From Cetobacterium somerae (GTDB taxonomy: Bacteria > Fusobacteriota > Fusobacteriia > Fusobacteriales > Fusobacteriaceae): 64,000 nt of DNA. The position numbers and the translations under genes are program-made. Positions 48,564 to 56,505 of this stretch are shown in pieces; position 1 is the first letter of the stretch, and every line of letters begins with the position of its first letter. The stretch is taken from contig NZ_CP092520.1 in assembly GCF_022430525.1 (NCBI RefSeq), positions 620,001 through 684,000 of the forward strand, written 5' to 3'. Below the pieces are notes generated by a model, which saw nothing but the letters and a program-made list of their open reading frames with translations, searched no databases and was not told the origin of the DNA.

Positions 48564-49589
48564 ATGAAAAATTTATTTTTAAAAACACTTATAGGATCGT
48601 TGCTTATTGCAGGGGCATCTTATGCAGAGGAGTTTACACCTAATGGAAGTTTAGGATTTACTCAAACTTTTTATGGAAATGCAGGAAAGTATAAAACTGA
48701 ATCTTCACATCCATCAGCTGTTTTAAACTATAATTTTGCAAAAGATTGGAATATAGCTCTACAGTGGGATAGAGTTTGGAATATGTATGATTATAATGGT
48801 GGAGAAAATCAGCAAAATAATAACTTTAGTGGACCAAAAGCTACATTGAGTTATGACCATGGTATGATAGAGAATTCAAAAATTAAATGGACATCATCTT
48901 TAATGGTAGAAAATGAAGCCGAATTTAATGGAACTAATCAAACTTATGTATTAGCTCAAACAGCATTTGATTTTTCTGAGTATATACCAAAAGGACAATA
49001 TGTTCAGGCAACACAATTTGCAATATCACCAATGTATATCTATGGATGGAGTACAAAAGGGCCATCAGGTCATGTTAATACTGGTATCTTAAGTTTATTA
49101 ACAAATTGGCAATTACCAGCTGATTTTACATTTACATTTAATGCATATGCATTTAGAGAGTGGTATAATGGAAGTTTTGAAATAGGAAATAGTAATCAGA
49201 GCTATGATACAGCAAACTATTTTATGATTTTAGCTTGGTTAGGTTACTCAAAAGAGCTGTACAAATTTAATGATCAAACATCATTAACATTTAACTTTAC
49301 TGGAGGATTTGACCCATATATTTCATCTAACAGAAGTGCTGCATGGGATCCGTTCATTGTAGGAAACCAAATGTATGAGTGGTTAGGACCTGCAGTAGAT
49401 AGTGGAAATTATAAAGATACTTATTCAGTATTTGCATTACCTCAATTAGAAGTAACTTATAATTATACTGATGATTTATCGTTCTCTGTTTTTGCACAAG
49501 TTAAGTACTCAAACCAAGTTTGGGGAAATACAGAGAAAGATTGGAAATTACAGCCACAAGGTGGAGTTAGTGTAACATACGATTTCTAA
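48564..49589 (+). CDS. FomA-like outer-membrane porin
   Basis: 341 residues with a signal peptide (cleavage near ASYAEE, about residue 21). The mature chain is a long series of beta strands with aromatic girdles (LNYNFAKDWNIALQWDRVWN), ending in VTYDF with the C-terminal Phe needed for outer-membrane insertion. Pattern and length fit fusobacterial FomA/OmpA-independent porins. Probably a general diffusion porin. Single gene with a strong terminator; GGGAGG ribosome-binding site. Confidence 0.75.
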   Translation: MKNLFLKTLIGSLLIAGASYAEEFTPNGSLGFTQTFYGNAGKYKTESSHPSAVLNYNFAKDWNIALQWDRVWNMYDYNGGENQQNNNFSGPKATLSYDHGMIENSKIKWTSSLMVENEAEFNGTNQTYVLAQTAFDFSEYIPKGQYVQATQFAISPMYIYGWSTKGPSGHVNTGILSLLTNWQLPADFTFTFNAYAFREWYNGSFEIGNSNQSYDTANYFMILAWLGYSKELYKFNDQTSLTFNFTGGFDPYISSNRSAAWDPFIVGNQMYEWLGPAVDSGNYKDTYSVFALPQLEVTYNYTDDLSFSVFAQVKYSNQVWGNTEKDWKLQPQGGVSVTYDF

Positions 49590-49612
49590 ATTTAATATAG
49601 TTTTTAATAGTT

Positions 49613-49647
49613 AAAGAGCTATCATCTCTCAAAAGAGATAGCTCTTT
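49613..49647 (+). terminator. Terminator of FomA-like porin
   Basis: Outer stem AAAGAGCTA / TAGCTCTTT and inner TCTCT / AGAGA, followed by T-run. Confidence 0.88.
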
Positions 49648-49695
49648 TTTTTATTTTGATATATAATAAAAAATATAAAATTGGGGAGGTTTTTA

Positions 49696-50655
49696 ATGAA
49701 AAAGATTAATAGTATTGTTATGTTTTTACTTTTATCTGCAACAATTTTAGCAGCGCCTTTAAAGGTTGGATTAATTTTAGCAATGGGAGGACTAGGTGAT
49801 AAATCTTTTAATGATTCTGCTTATGCAGGGCTATTAAAAGCACAAAAAGATTTTGATATTGAAGTGAAATATGTAGAGCCAAACTCTTGGATGGAAGATG
49901 CTTACTTTTTAGAAGAGTACTCACAAAATGGATTTGATTTAATAATTGCGACATCTTATACAGCTCAAGATGCAATGGAAGATATAAGTACAAAGTTTCC
50001 AAATACAAAGTATGCAATAGTTGATACAAGAGCTAAAGAGGGAGCCAATATAGCATCATTAGTTTTTGATGAAAGTGAGGGATCATTTTTAGTTGGAGCA
50101 ATAGCAGCTAAAATGAGTAAGACAGGAAAAGTTGGTTTTATAGGGGCTTTAGATATACCACTAATAAATAGATTTAAATCAGGTTACGAACAAGGAGCTA
50201 AATATGTAAATCCTGATATAGAAGTTATAACAACATATGTAGGAGGAGATGCACCGTTTAGTGATCCATTAAAAGGAAAAGAACATGCATATTCTTTAGC
50301 AAATCAAGGTATAGATGTGATATATCATGCATCAGGAAATACAGGAATAGGAATTTTAGAAGGAGTAAAAGAAAAGGGGATTTATGGTATTGGTGTAGAC
50401 TGTGATCAAGATGATATAGTAAAGGGGCAGATTTTAACATCTATGTTAAAAAATGTAAATAATGCAATTTATAAAGTGATTGAAGATACTGTTAACGGAG
50501 AGTTCAAAGGACAAGTTTATAACTTTGGATTAAAAGAAAATGGTATAGGAACAACAGATTTTAAATACACAAAAGAAGTTATAGGAAGTGAGAATATAAA
50601 ATTTGTTGAAAAGTTAAAAGAGGATATAATATCTGGAAAAATAAAGGTGAACTAA
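49696..50655 (+). CDS. BMP-family (BmpA/PnrA-like) substrate-binding protein
   Basis: 319 residues with a signal peptide (MKKINSIVMFLLLSATILAA) but no lipobox Cys, unusual because most BMP proteins are lipoproteins. The mature part begins LKVGLILAMGGLGDKSFNDSAY, the family hallmark, and includes FDESEGSFLVGAIAA and YHASGNTGIG. BMP proteins bind nucleosides for an ABC importer. No permease or ATPase lies beside it; instead a flavodoxin-like gene follows 2 bp later. A TTG at 49681 is in frame, but GGGGAGG just after it fixes ATG 49696. Confidence 0.9.
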   Translation: MKKINSIVMFLLLSATILAAPLKVGLILAMGGLGDKSFNDSAYAGLLKAQKDFDIEVKYVEPNSWMEDAYFLEEYSQNGFDLIIATSYTAQDAMEDISTKFPNTKYAIVDTRAKEGANIASLVFDESEGSFLVGAIAAKMSKTGKVGFIGALDIPLINRFKSGYEQGAKYVNPDIEVITTYVGGDAPFSDPLKGKEHAYSLANQGIDVIYHASGNTGIGILEGVKEKGIYGIGVDCDQDDIVKGQILTSMLKNVNNAIYKVIEDTVNGEFKGQVYNFGLKENGIGTTDFKYTKEVIGSENIKFVEKLKEDIISGKIKVN

Positions 50656-50657
50656 TA

Positions 50658-51251
50658 ATGGAGATACTTGTAATAGCAACGCATCCAAATATAAAAGAAT
50701 CTAGGGTTAATAAAGTTTGGATAGAAAATTTAAAAAAAGAAAGTAATATAACAGTTAGGTTTTTAGACGAGATTTATGAAGATATTAAAAAAATTGATAT
50801 AGAAAAAGAAAAAAAATTTTTAGAAAAAGCTGAAAGGGTTGTTTTCCAATTTCCTTTTTATTGGTACAGCATGCCGGCTTTAATGAGAGAGTATTTTGAT
50901 AAAGTACTTCAGTTTGGATGGGCTTATGGACCAAGAGGAGATGCTTTAAAAGGAAAAGAGTTTTTAGTTGCTCTTTCTGTAGGAGCACCAGAGTACTCAT
51001 ATATGGGTGGAAGTTATAATAACTTTACAATAACTGAGTTATTGAGACCATTAGAAGCGACAGCAAATGCAATTCAAATGGTTTATTTACCATATTTTGC
51101 CCTTTTTGATATCCCTAGATTGTCTGATGATGATATAGTTGAATCAACAAGAAAGTATATAAAACATATTAATAATGAAGATATAAATCATAGAAAATTT
51201 TTAGAACGTTTAAAAAAAGAGAATAAAGAGAGTAGTTTTATAGACTTATAA
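50658..51251 (+). CDS. Flavodoxin-fold NAD(P)H oxidoreductase (MdaB/KefF-like)
   Basis: 197 residues, Flavodoxin_2 fold: EILVIATHPNIKESRVNK at the start binds FMN/FAD phosphate, VVFQFPFYWYSMPALMREYFDKV is the typical active-site strip, and GWAYGPRGDALKGKEFLV follows. Reduces quinones or other two-electron acceptors with NAD(P)H in the cytosol. Overlapping context with the BMP gene (2 bp gap) suggests co-transcription, though a functional link is not obvious. Confidence 0.9.
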   Translation: MEILVIATHPNIKESRVNKVWIENLKKESNITVRFLDEIYEDIKKIDIEKEKKFLEKAERVVFQFPFYWYSMPALMREYFDKVLQFGWAYGPRGDALKGKEFLVALSVGAPEYSYMGGSYNNFTITELLRPLEATANAIQMVYLPYFALFDIPRLSDDDIVESTRKYIKHINNEDINHRKFLERLKKENKESSFIDL

Positions 51252-51281
51252 AAAAAGGTCACTTTTAGAGTGGCCTTTTTT
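51252..51281. terminator. Bidirectional terminator
   Basis: AAAAAGGTCAC / GTGGCCTTTTT stem (one G-U pair) between the convergent reductase and small lipoprotein genes. Confidence 0.88.
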
Positions 51282-51300
51282 CATAGTTTATTTCCTTTTA

Positions 51301-51468
51301 CTAATAACTTTGTTTGTCTAAAACAGGGGCTACAATAACTTCTTTTCCAACTACTACAGGCTCTACAACTACAACTTCTTCAACTACAGGCTCTGGCTGA
51401 GGTTCAGAACTAGAGCATCCAACGAAGAATAAACTAAAGAAAATACTTGCTAAAACAACTTTTTTCAT
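51301..51468 (-). CDS. Small lipoprotein, Pro/Val/Glu-rich
   Basis: 55 residues beginning MKKVVLASIFFSLFFVGCSS: a clear lipoprotein signal with lipobox FVGC (Cys18). The mature part is only about 37 residues, of the form SSSEPQPEPVVEEVVVVEP, extended and acidic. Resembles the small entericidin-like or Lpp-like anchors found in many diderms; no known function. ATTAAAGGAGG ribosome-binding site confirms the start. Ends against the terminator of the convergent reductase gene. Confidence 0.75.
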   Translation of the reverse strand: MKKVVLASIFFSLFFVGCSSSEPQPEPVVEEVVVVEPVVVGKEVIVAPVLDKQSY

Positions 51469-51546
51469 AATTTTTGGCCTCCTTTAATATTCGAATTACC
51501 ATAATATACTATAATTAAAAGAAACTTCTTTTTTTCTGAAAGAAAA

Positions 51547-52602
51547 TTAATAAAGTTTTTCAAAAACAAGTTGTCTACTTGAAGGATTTTCTAAATTAGA
51601 GAAGGAAACACCGAGAAGTTTTATATTGTTTACTAAATCTAAAGAGTTTAAAATTTCGTCAAGCATTCCCTTTAAAATATCTTTATCATCACTTGGAATA
51701 AATCGAGTTTTAGAACGAGTTATAGTTTCTCTATTTTTAAAACGAACTTTTAAAGAGACGGTTTTAGTGAGAAGGTTTTTTCTTTGAAGTCTATTGTATG
51801 ACCATTGGAAAAGAGCATCAACTTCTCTACTGATTTCCTCTTCTGAATCAAGAGGAATTCTAAATGTATTTTCATTTCCAATAGAGTGGATAGCTCTATT
51901 AAATTCAACTTCACGATGATCAATTCCACGACTATAGGTATAAAGCATTCCTCCACGAGAACTTCCATATTTTGCAACAAGTTCTTTTAATGAGAATGGG
52001 TAAATATCTTTAACAAAGTGAATATTATTTTTATTTAAAATTTTTTCAAACTGTTTTCCAACACCAGGAAGTTTTCTAATGTTTTTTTCTTTTATAAACT
52101 CAATAAATTCCTCTTCATTATTAAAAATATGTTGTCCTCCAGGTTTATTTATATCAGAAGCAATTTTAGCAGTTAATTTATTAGGACCAATTCCTACAGA
52201 ACAGGTAAGTCCTGTAATTTCATAGATTCTTTTTCTAAAAAGTGTAGCAAAACTTTCTTTTGATTGAAATCTTGGAATAATATCAGTTATATCGATAAAT
52301 CCTTCATCAAGAGCTATGAATTCTACCTTATGAGTAATTTTTAAAACAAGTTCGTGGATAATTTTAGATTCGTAAGCATATTTATCTTTATTTACAGGGA
52401 GGACAATAAGTTTAGGGCATAATCTTTTGGCATCTAAGGTATTCATGGCAGAGTGGATACCAAACTTACGAGCAGGATAGCTAGCAGTTGTAACAACGCC
52501 TCCAGCAACAACAATGGGCTTATCTTTATACTTTGGATTATCCCTAATCTCAATAGAAGCGTAAAAAGCGTCCATATCGTAGTGGCATATTAATTTCTTC
52601 AT
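51547..52602 (-). CDS. dinB: DNA polymerase IV (Y-family)
   Basis: 351 residues. Palm motifs: HYDMDAFYASIE (metal Asp), VVAGGV and ARKFGIHSAM, then YAYESK and LDEGFIDIT (catalytic Asp-Glu), HhH-type thumb with KLPGVGKQFEKIL, and a C-terminal little-finger domain. Copies damaged DNA with low fidelity. Here LDEGFIDIT has Gly where DinB usually has Ala (DEA). Ends without a beta-clamp QL-type tail of obvious form. It lies beside the integrase of the mobile element, and is probably the chromosomal neighbour of the left boundary. Confidence 0.95.
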   Translation of the reverse strand: MKKLICHYDMDAFYASIEIRDNPKYKDKPIVVAGGVVTTASYPARKFGIHSAMNTLDAKRLCPKLIVLPVNKDKYAYESKIIHELVLKITHKVEFIALDEGFIDITDIIPRFQSKESFATLFRKRIYEITGLTCSVGIGPNKLTAKIASDINKPGGQHIFNNEEEFIEFIKEKNIRKLPGVGKQFEKILNKNNIHFVKDIYPFSLKELVAKYGSSRGGMLYTYSRGIDHREVEFNRAIHSIGNENTFRIPLDSEEEISREVDALFQWSYNRLQRKNLLTKTVSLKVRFKNRETITRSKTRFIPSDDKDILKGMLDEILNSLDLVNNIKLLGVSFSNLENPSSRQLVFEKLY

Positions 52603-52736
52603 TTAGGCACCTCCTTATTTTATTGAATTCTTAGTATAATCAAGGGTTTTCTGCAGTTTATACATTTATCATAATTGTCATTATTTATCAATTTTATCAT
52701 AATTTTTTTTATTTTGGTGACAAATTGGTGACAAAA
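52603..52736. other. Candidate left boundary of integrated element (attachment region)
   Basis: 134 bp between dinB and the integrase. Contains an 11-bp tandem direct repeat TTGGTGACAAA at 52714-52735, directly after the integrase stop, and TTTATCATAATT twice (52665, 52693). Such repeats beside an integrase are typical of integrase arm sites or the att core. The true core cannot be set without the right end. dinB transcription presumably also starts here. Confidence 0.4.
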
Positions 52737-53756
52737 TCAGCATAGTAAATCAATAGCTTTTCTTAGCTCTTCAGTGTCTTTATGAGTATAGACATTTTCT
52801 GTAATAGAAAAGTCTGAGTGACCAATTAATTTAGTTATAGCACTTTGATTTGCGTTAGCATTGTTTAGTAAAGTTGCAAAAGTATGTCGAGTATCATGAA
52901 TTGTATGAGGTTCAATATTTAATGATTTTAGCAGCTTCTGAAATCGAGGTTTAAAAGTAGAATAACTTAATTGATTAGTAGTTTCTCCTTTTAAAAAGTA
53001 CTCTTGATCTTTTACCATATTGGTAACAAATAAATTGAAAATCTTTGAAGAAATTGGTATAATTCTAACACCAGCATCTGTTTTACTTTCTCTTATAGTA
53101 AGACATGAGTTATGCAGGTCGATATCTTCATTTTTTAAATTGAGAAGTTCACCTATTCTCATTCCAGTGTAGATGAGAATTAAAATTATATAGCAGTATT
53201 TAGAATCGAGATTTTCCCACAAAGTCTCGATTTCTTTTTTTGTAAATACTCTTCTTTCAATAACTTTTTCCTTTTTCCCAATCTCAATAAAGCTAACTCT
53301 ATTGGAATCAATAAATTCGTTTTTTAAAGCAAAATCAAATATCATATTAAGAACACTTTTACATCCATTTTTAAAACTCCAAGAAGTTGTCATATTATCA
53401 AATAACTCTTGCAATTCAAACAATCTTATATCTGCTATGATTCTATCATGTAATGGTTCAAAAGCTCTCATTCTATAAATATGTGTACTTATAGTTGTTT
53501 TTTGTGTAACTTTTTTAGTGTATGCACTCCACCATAAATCTAAAATATTTTTAAAAGTTTTCTTACTATATAGTAATGGGTTTTTATTGTAGTTATATAA
53601 AGCTTCTTGAGCTTCTCTCTTCGTAGCAAATGTACCTATAGATTTTCTAATTTGTTTACCATCACTAGAAAACTCTATTGTAGCTCTAACATACCATGGT
53701 TTCCTTCTTTTTCCCTTTAATTTACAAATAGAACCACTTCCATTTGAATTTTTCAT
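52737..53756 (-). CDS. Tyrosine recombinase / phage-type integrase
   Basis: 339 residues. N-terminal AP2-like DNA-binding arm domain (KPWYVRATIEFSSDGKQIRKSIG), SAM-like core-binding domain (about 65-150), catalytic domain with Arg200 (TGMRIGE), Lys225, His287-x2-Arg290 (IHDTRHTF), His313 (IGHSD) and nucleophile Tyr323. All catalytic residues are intact, so the element should be mobile. Closely related in layout to Tn916/phage-1-type integrases. It marks the left edge of the element, next to dinB. Confidence 0.95.
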   Translation of the reverse strand: MKNSNGSGSICKLKGKRRKPWYVRATIEFSSDGKQIRKSIGTFATKREAQEALYNYNKNPLLYSKKTFKNILDLWWSAYTKKVTQKTTISTHIYRMRAFEPLHDRIIADIRLFELQELFDNMTTSWSFKNGCKSVLNMIFDFALKNEFIDSNRVSFIEIGKKEKVIERRVFTKKEIETLWENLDSKYCYIILILIYTGMRIGELLNLKNEDIDLHNSCLTIRESKTDAGVRIIPISSKIFNLFVTNMVKDQEYFLKGETTNQLSYSTFKPRFQKLLKSLNIEPHTIHDTRHTFATLLNNANANQSAITKLIGHSDFSITENVYTHKDTEELRKAIDLLC

Positions 53757-53785
53757 ATAATTTCCTCCTAATTTATTAAAATAAA

Positions 53786-53822
53786 AAAGAGGGATATTTC
53801 ACAATAATATGATACCCTCTTT
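53786..53822 (-). terminator. Terminator after excisionase-like gene
   Basis: AAAGAGGG / CCCTCTTT stem with a 21-nt loop, T-run on the minus strand; separates the early genes from int. Confidence 0.75.
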
Positions 53823-53833
53823 AATTAAATTTA

Positions 53834-54025
53834 TCAATCACAATTTGGATAGACTTCGTGAAATAATTTTTTACTAACTTTTCCAGATGAGATACATTCT
53901 TTATGGATCCCTTTTCTAATTGCCATATGATTAATTTCTTTAATCTTTCTATAAGCTGTAGATATTGAGACATTTAACATTATGCTCACTTCATTAACAG
54001 TGTATACTAAGCATTTTACTTCCAT
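53834..54025 (-). CDS. Excisionase-like small HTH protein
   Basis: 63 residues. VNEVSIMLNVSISTAYRKIKEI is a helix-turn-helix of the excisionase/MerR-like type (helix 2 ends in STAYR). Position immediately upstream of the integrase fits Xis, which directs excision; a small regulator is the alternative. AAGGAGAAATAACT gives the ribosome-binding site for ATG 54025. Confidence 0.7.
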   Translation of the reverse strand: MEVKCLVYTVNEVSIMLNVSISTAYRKIKEINHMAIRKGIHKECISSGKVSKKLFHEVYPNCD

Positions 54026-54109
54026 AGTTATTTCTCCTTATTTATTATCTTTAGTTGATTTATTATTCATATATTTTTAAATTTTGTTCCCTAATTGTTT
54101 AAGGTTTGT

Positions 54110-54709
54110 TCATTCTTTATCTTCCCAATTGTTGAAGTTATCACAATTTCTACATATAAGTGAAAATCTATTTTGACAGTTATCGCATATTTTAGCTTTT
54201 TGCCAAATTATTAATTTATCTCTTTTAAGTTCGTTTTCTTTAGTTGTCCAATATCTCATTGAAGCTAAAGTACATATTTTTATAAAATTGTCATTTGTTA
54301 TCTTTTTAGCTTTTTTATTAGTTTGTGCTTCTCTAATGATTCTTAAAGGATAGTAAGTTTTTTCTAATGGAATCTTACCACTTTTATCTATTTGTATTTT
54401 TTTATTAACTATTATTATTCCGAATCTTTCTGGAATTAATTCTATACAATCTTCTAATTTTTCTGGTATTACATAGAAAGTTTTTTTTATATTATCACAC
54501 TCATGAGAATGCTTCTTTTGAAAATCTTTTTTTAAATCTGATTTGCTAATTTTCAATTCAAACTCTATTAAATAATATGAGTTAGTAACAACAACTACAT
54601 CACATTCATGGCTAACTACTCCACTATTTCTAGAAAGTTTTGTTGTTATTATTTTTGCCGAATTAAAATAGTGTTTATTGATAGCATATTCAAGTTCTTT
54701 TGTAGTCAT
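54110..54709 (-). CDS. Putative PD-(D/E)xK-type nuclease with C-terminal zinc ribbon
   Basis: 199 residues. N-terminal part has SHECDVVVVTNSYYLIEFELKISKSD: an Asp on a strand followed by E-x-K (EFELK) as in MmcB-like PD-(D/E)xK nucleases. Short helices follow, and the C-terminus has CDNCQNRFSLICRNC, two CxxC pairs that can bind zinc. An early-region element protein, perhaps DNA processing. The nuclease assignment is by pattern only. Confidence 0.45.
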   Translation of the reverse strand: MTTKELEYAINKHYFNSAKIITTKLSRNSGVVSHECDVVVVTNSYYLIEFELKISKSDLKKDFQKKHSHECDNIKKTFYVIPEKLEDCIELIPERFGIIIVNKKIQIDKSGKIPLEKTYYPLRIIREAQTNKKAKKITNDNFIKICTLASMRYWTTKENELKRDKLIIWQKAKICDNCQNRFSLICRNCDNFNNWEDKE

Positions 54710-54722
54710 ATTTTCCCCTAGC

Positions 54723-54905
54723 TTAATTATATATTTTCATTTTAACGCTAAAACCAATAAATTTAACTTTAACTACAAGATATTTTAATTTTTTAGTATT
54801 CTTTATAAATTTATATCTAATCTGGTAATTTTTTACTTCTCTATTAATTCCTAGTCTTTTGATTATTTGATTTAGCCAATATTTATTATTTGGAAATTTT
54901 TCCAT
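54723..54905 (-). CDS. Small basic protein, unknown (element early region)
   Basis: About 60 residues, strongly basic (many Lys), with two likely beta strands near the C-terminus. No family recognised. Of two adjacent ATGs (54908, 54905) the second has the better distance to GAGGTG. The ribosome-binding site overlaps the end of the upstream gene, so it is in the early operon. Confidence 0.5.
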   Translation of the reverse strand: MEKFPNNKYWLNQIIKRLGINREVKNYQIRYKFIKNTKKLKYLVVKVKFIGFSVKMKIYN

Positions 54906-54916
54906 CATTTCACCTC

Positions 54917-55120
54917 TTAATATTTCTTAAAAATTTTTTCTATTAAATTTCTATTATCATGAATTTTATGAAAGTCTATAAAAATGTATTTGAATTGTTT
55001 TAAAAGGTTTACTTTTATTTCATTTTTATCATCTTTATAGACTAGACATTCGTTTATAATTAATATAAAATCAGACTTTAAAAATTTCTTTTCTTTATAA
55101 TCATGAAAGAGTAGTTTCAT
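54917..55120 (-). CDS. Small protein, unknown (element early region)
   Basis: 67 residues starting MKLLFHDYKEKKFLKSDF; alternating strands then a C-terminal helix. Its ATG overlaps the upstream stop (TAATG) and GGAGGG precedes it, which rejects the longer in-frame start at 55141. No known family. Confidence 0.55.
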   Translation of the reverse strand: MKLLFHDYKEKKFLKSDFILIINECLVYKDDKNEIKVNLLKQFKYIFIDFHKIHDNRNLIEKIFKKY

Positions 55121-55695
55121 TATCCCTCCATGCTCTTCCAATTTTTTAAATTTATTCCAACATACTTTTTATATGAATTTTCTTTCTTTTTAATAAACTC
55201 TATAATCTCTTTAAAATAGGTTTCTGTATAATCAATGATATAATCTATCTCTGTATTTAAATTTAAAATGATAGCTACAAATTTACAATATTGTTTATAG
55301 TATTCAATTAAAGTTTTTAATACTCTATAGTTCTCAGCAATATCTTTAAATTTCTTATCATGCTCTATTTCATAATTACGACTTACATAAAAGGCATTTA
55401 GTGTTAAATTAAAACCTTTCTCAACTTCAGAACAAGGTTTCCAACCTGAATACCTAACCAATGAGCTTGTAGCTTCAAGTAAAAGTATTAAATCAGTTTT
55501 TAATTTAGTCTTGCTGCTATACCAATACTTTTCAGCGTCTATTAACTTTAACTCAAGCATTTTCAAACATTGGAATAACTCTTTTATTCTATAGTTATAA
55601 TTAATACCTAAGGTACTCATTAAATAAACAAACTCAGTACTAAGTTTTTCTCTTATCTTTTTAGCTCTAACTTTAAATAATTCAATAAACTCCAT
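55120..55695 (-). CDS. Helical protein, unknown (element early region)
   Basis: 191 residues, nearly all alpha-helical, with many Lys/Glu/Tyr and four Cys in no paired pattern. No signal, membrane helix or enzyme motif seen. In the run of tightly spaced leftward early genes. I do not recognise it. Confidence 0.55.
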   Translation of the reverse strand: MEFIELFKVRAKKIREKLSTEFVYLMSTLGINYNYRIKELFQCLKMLELKLIDAEKYWYSSKTKLKTDLILLLEATSSLVRYSGWKPCSEVEKGFNLTLNAFYVSRNYEIEHDKKFKDIAENYRVLKTLIEYYKQYCKFVAIILNLNTEIDYIIDYTETYFKEIIEFIKKKENSYKKYVGINLKNWKSMEG

Positions 55696-55707
55696 TTAGT
55701 AATCCTC

Positions 55708-55974
55708 CTATGATCTCTTTAACTCTTGATTTAATATATTAATTTGTTTTTCTATCTCTCTGACTTCTTTCCAAGCAATCTGACATTTAGCTTCATTAGT
55801 AGTTGCTCTACCTCCACGAATACCTCTTCTTGGAATGAGTTCCATTGTTTTTTCACTCCAACCTTCAGCTTTTTTTCTAGCTTTTAAAAGTTCCTTTTCC
55901 AACTTTTTTATCCTTTCAAAATAAGCTATTCTTATTGTTTTTTCAAAGAATTTATCTTCACTTAAACTAAGCAT
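55708..55974 (-). CDS. Small helical protein, unknown (element early region)
   Basis: 88 residues. Two coiled-coil helices (about 15-40 and 65-88) flank a loop rich in Gly/Arg, ELIPRRGIRGGRATTNEAK. Resembles small phage proteins of unknown role. Its ATG directly abuts the stop of a still smaller gene upstream (TAAATG). Confidence 0.55.
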   Translation of the reverse strand: MLSLSEDKFFEKTIRIAYFERIKKLEKELLKARKKAEGWSEKTMELIPRRGIRGGRATTNEAKCQIAWKEVREIEKQINILNQELKRS

Positions 55975-56106
55975 TTATTTATCCTCACTTTCATTATTTT
56001 CTTTAATTATAATTTTTGGTACTTGTACTTTTATATCTTCTTCCTTCTCTACTTTAATATCAGGAACAGTAACTTTTATATTGGGTATTTTGATATCTTT
56101 AATAAT
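55975..56106 (-). CDS. Possible 43-residue protein with ATT start
   Basis: Open frame between an AGGAGG (about 56112-56117) and a stop that abuts the next ATG. The protein would read IKDIKIPNIKVTVPDIKVE, with alternating Ile/Val-Lys and Pro every 7 residues, then a charged tail. No ATG, GTG or TTG is available; ATT at 56106 or 56103 is the only near-cognate start after the ribosome-binding site. Either a rare ATT start or a decayed gene. Confidence 0.35.
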   Translation of the reverse strand: MIKDIKIPNIKVTVPDIKVEKEEDIKVQVPKIIIKENNESEDK

Positions 56107-56127
56107 GTAACCTCCTAAAATTCCCAC

Positions 56128-56156
56128 TTGATTTTTAGGAGTACACAGTATATAAT
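56128..56156 (+). promoter_or_regulatory. Rightward promoter inside leftward early operon
   Basis: TTGATT (56128-56133), 17-bp spacer, TATAAT (56151-56156). Points against the early operon and stands about 60 bp before a plus-strand terminator. Confidence 0.6.
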
Positions 56157-56189
56157 AAGGTTCTCAGGCACTGTATTTATATACTGTGT
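56143..56189. repeat. 13-bp inverted repeat
   Basis: Perfect arms ACACAGTATATAA (56143-56155) and TTATATACTGTGT (56177-56189), extended outward by AGGAG / CTCCT. The left arm overlaps the -10 box of the rightward promoter, so it may be an operator or an RNA hairpin. Confidence 0.75.
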
Positions 56190-56228
56190 TGCTCCTATGT
56201 ACTTAGTTGCATGGGAGCTTTTTATTTT
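56163..56228 (+). ncRNA. Predicted small RNA, antisense to early operon
   Basis: Inferred from a promoter (56128-56156) and a strong plus-strand terminator (56191-56218 plus T-run) with no open frame between. About 65 nt, complementary to the leftward mRNA just upstream of the ATT-start gene. Could repress the early operon or be half of a toxin-antitoxin pair. Not proven by sequence alone. Confidence 0.4.
56191..56218 (+). terminator. Plus-strand terminator
   Basis: GCTCCTATG / CATGGGAGC stem (one G-U pair) followed by TTTTTATTTTT; terminator of the predicted small RNA. Confidence 0.75.
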
Positions 56229-56503
56229 TATTCACTTTTTAGAAATTCACTAGCAGTTGTAACAGCTAAAACCTTTTTTAAAAGATGTGCATCTTTATCA
56301 TTCCAGGATAATTCACCTTGAATATTGTAGTTAAGCTCAATAGTTTGATGTTCTTTAACCATAGAAGTTTTAATATATGGATTCCATGTATTAGGCTTTT
56401 GGCCACCACAGGTCCATTTAATTCTAGGATTTTCTGTTAATTTATTTAAAATTTTCTCTATATTTGTAGAATTAACATCTATAATAACTAGTTCTTTAAT
56501 CAT
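56228..56503 (-). CDS. Small protein, unknown (element early region)
   Basis: 91 residues. MIKELVIIDVNSTNIEKIL then TCGGQKPNTWNPYIKTSMVKEH; mixed alpha/beta with no recognised motif. Begins 2 bp after recT and may take part in recombination or its control by position only. Confidence 0.55.
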   Translation of the reverse strand: MIKELVIIDVNSTNIEKILNKLTENPRIKWTCGGQKPNTWNPYIKTSMVKEHQTIELNYNIQGELSWNDKDAHLLKKVLAVTTASEFLKSE

Positions 56504-56505
56504 TG

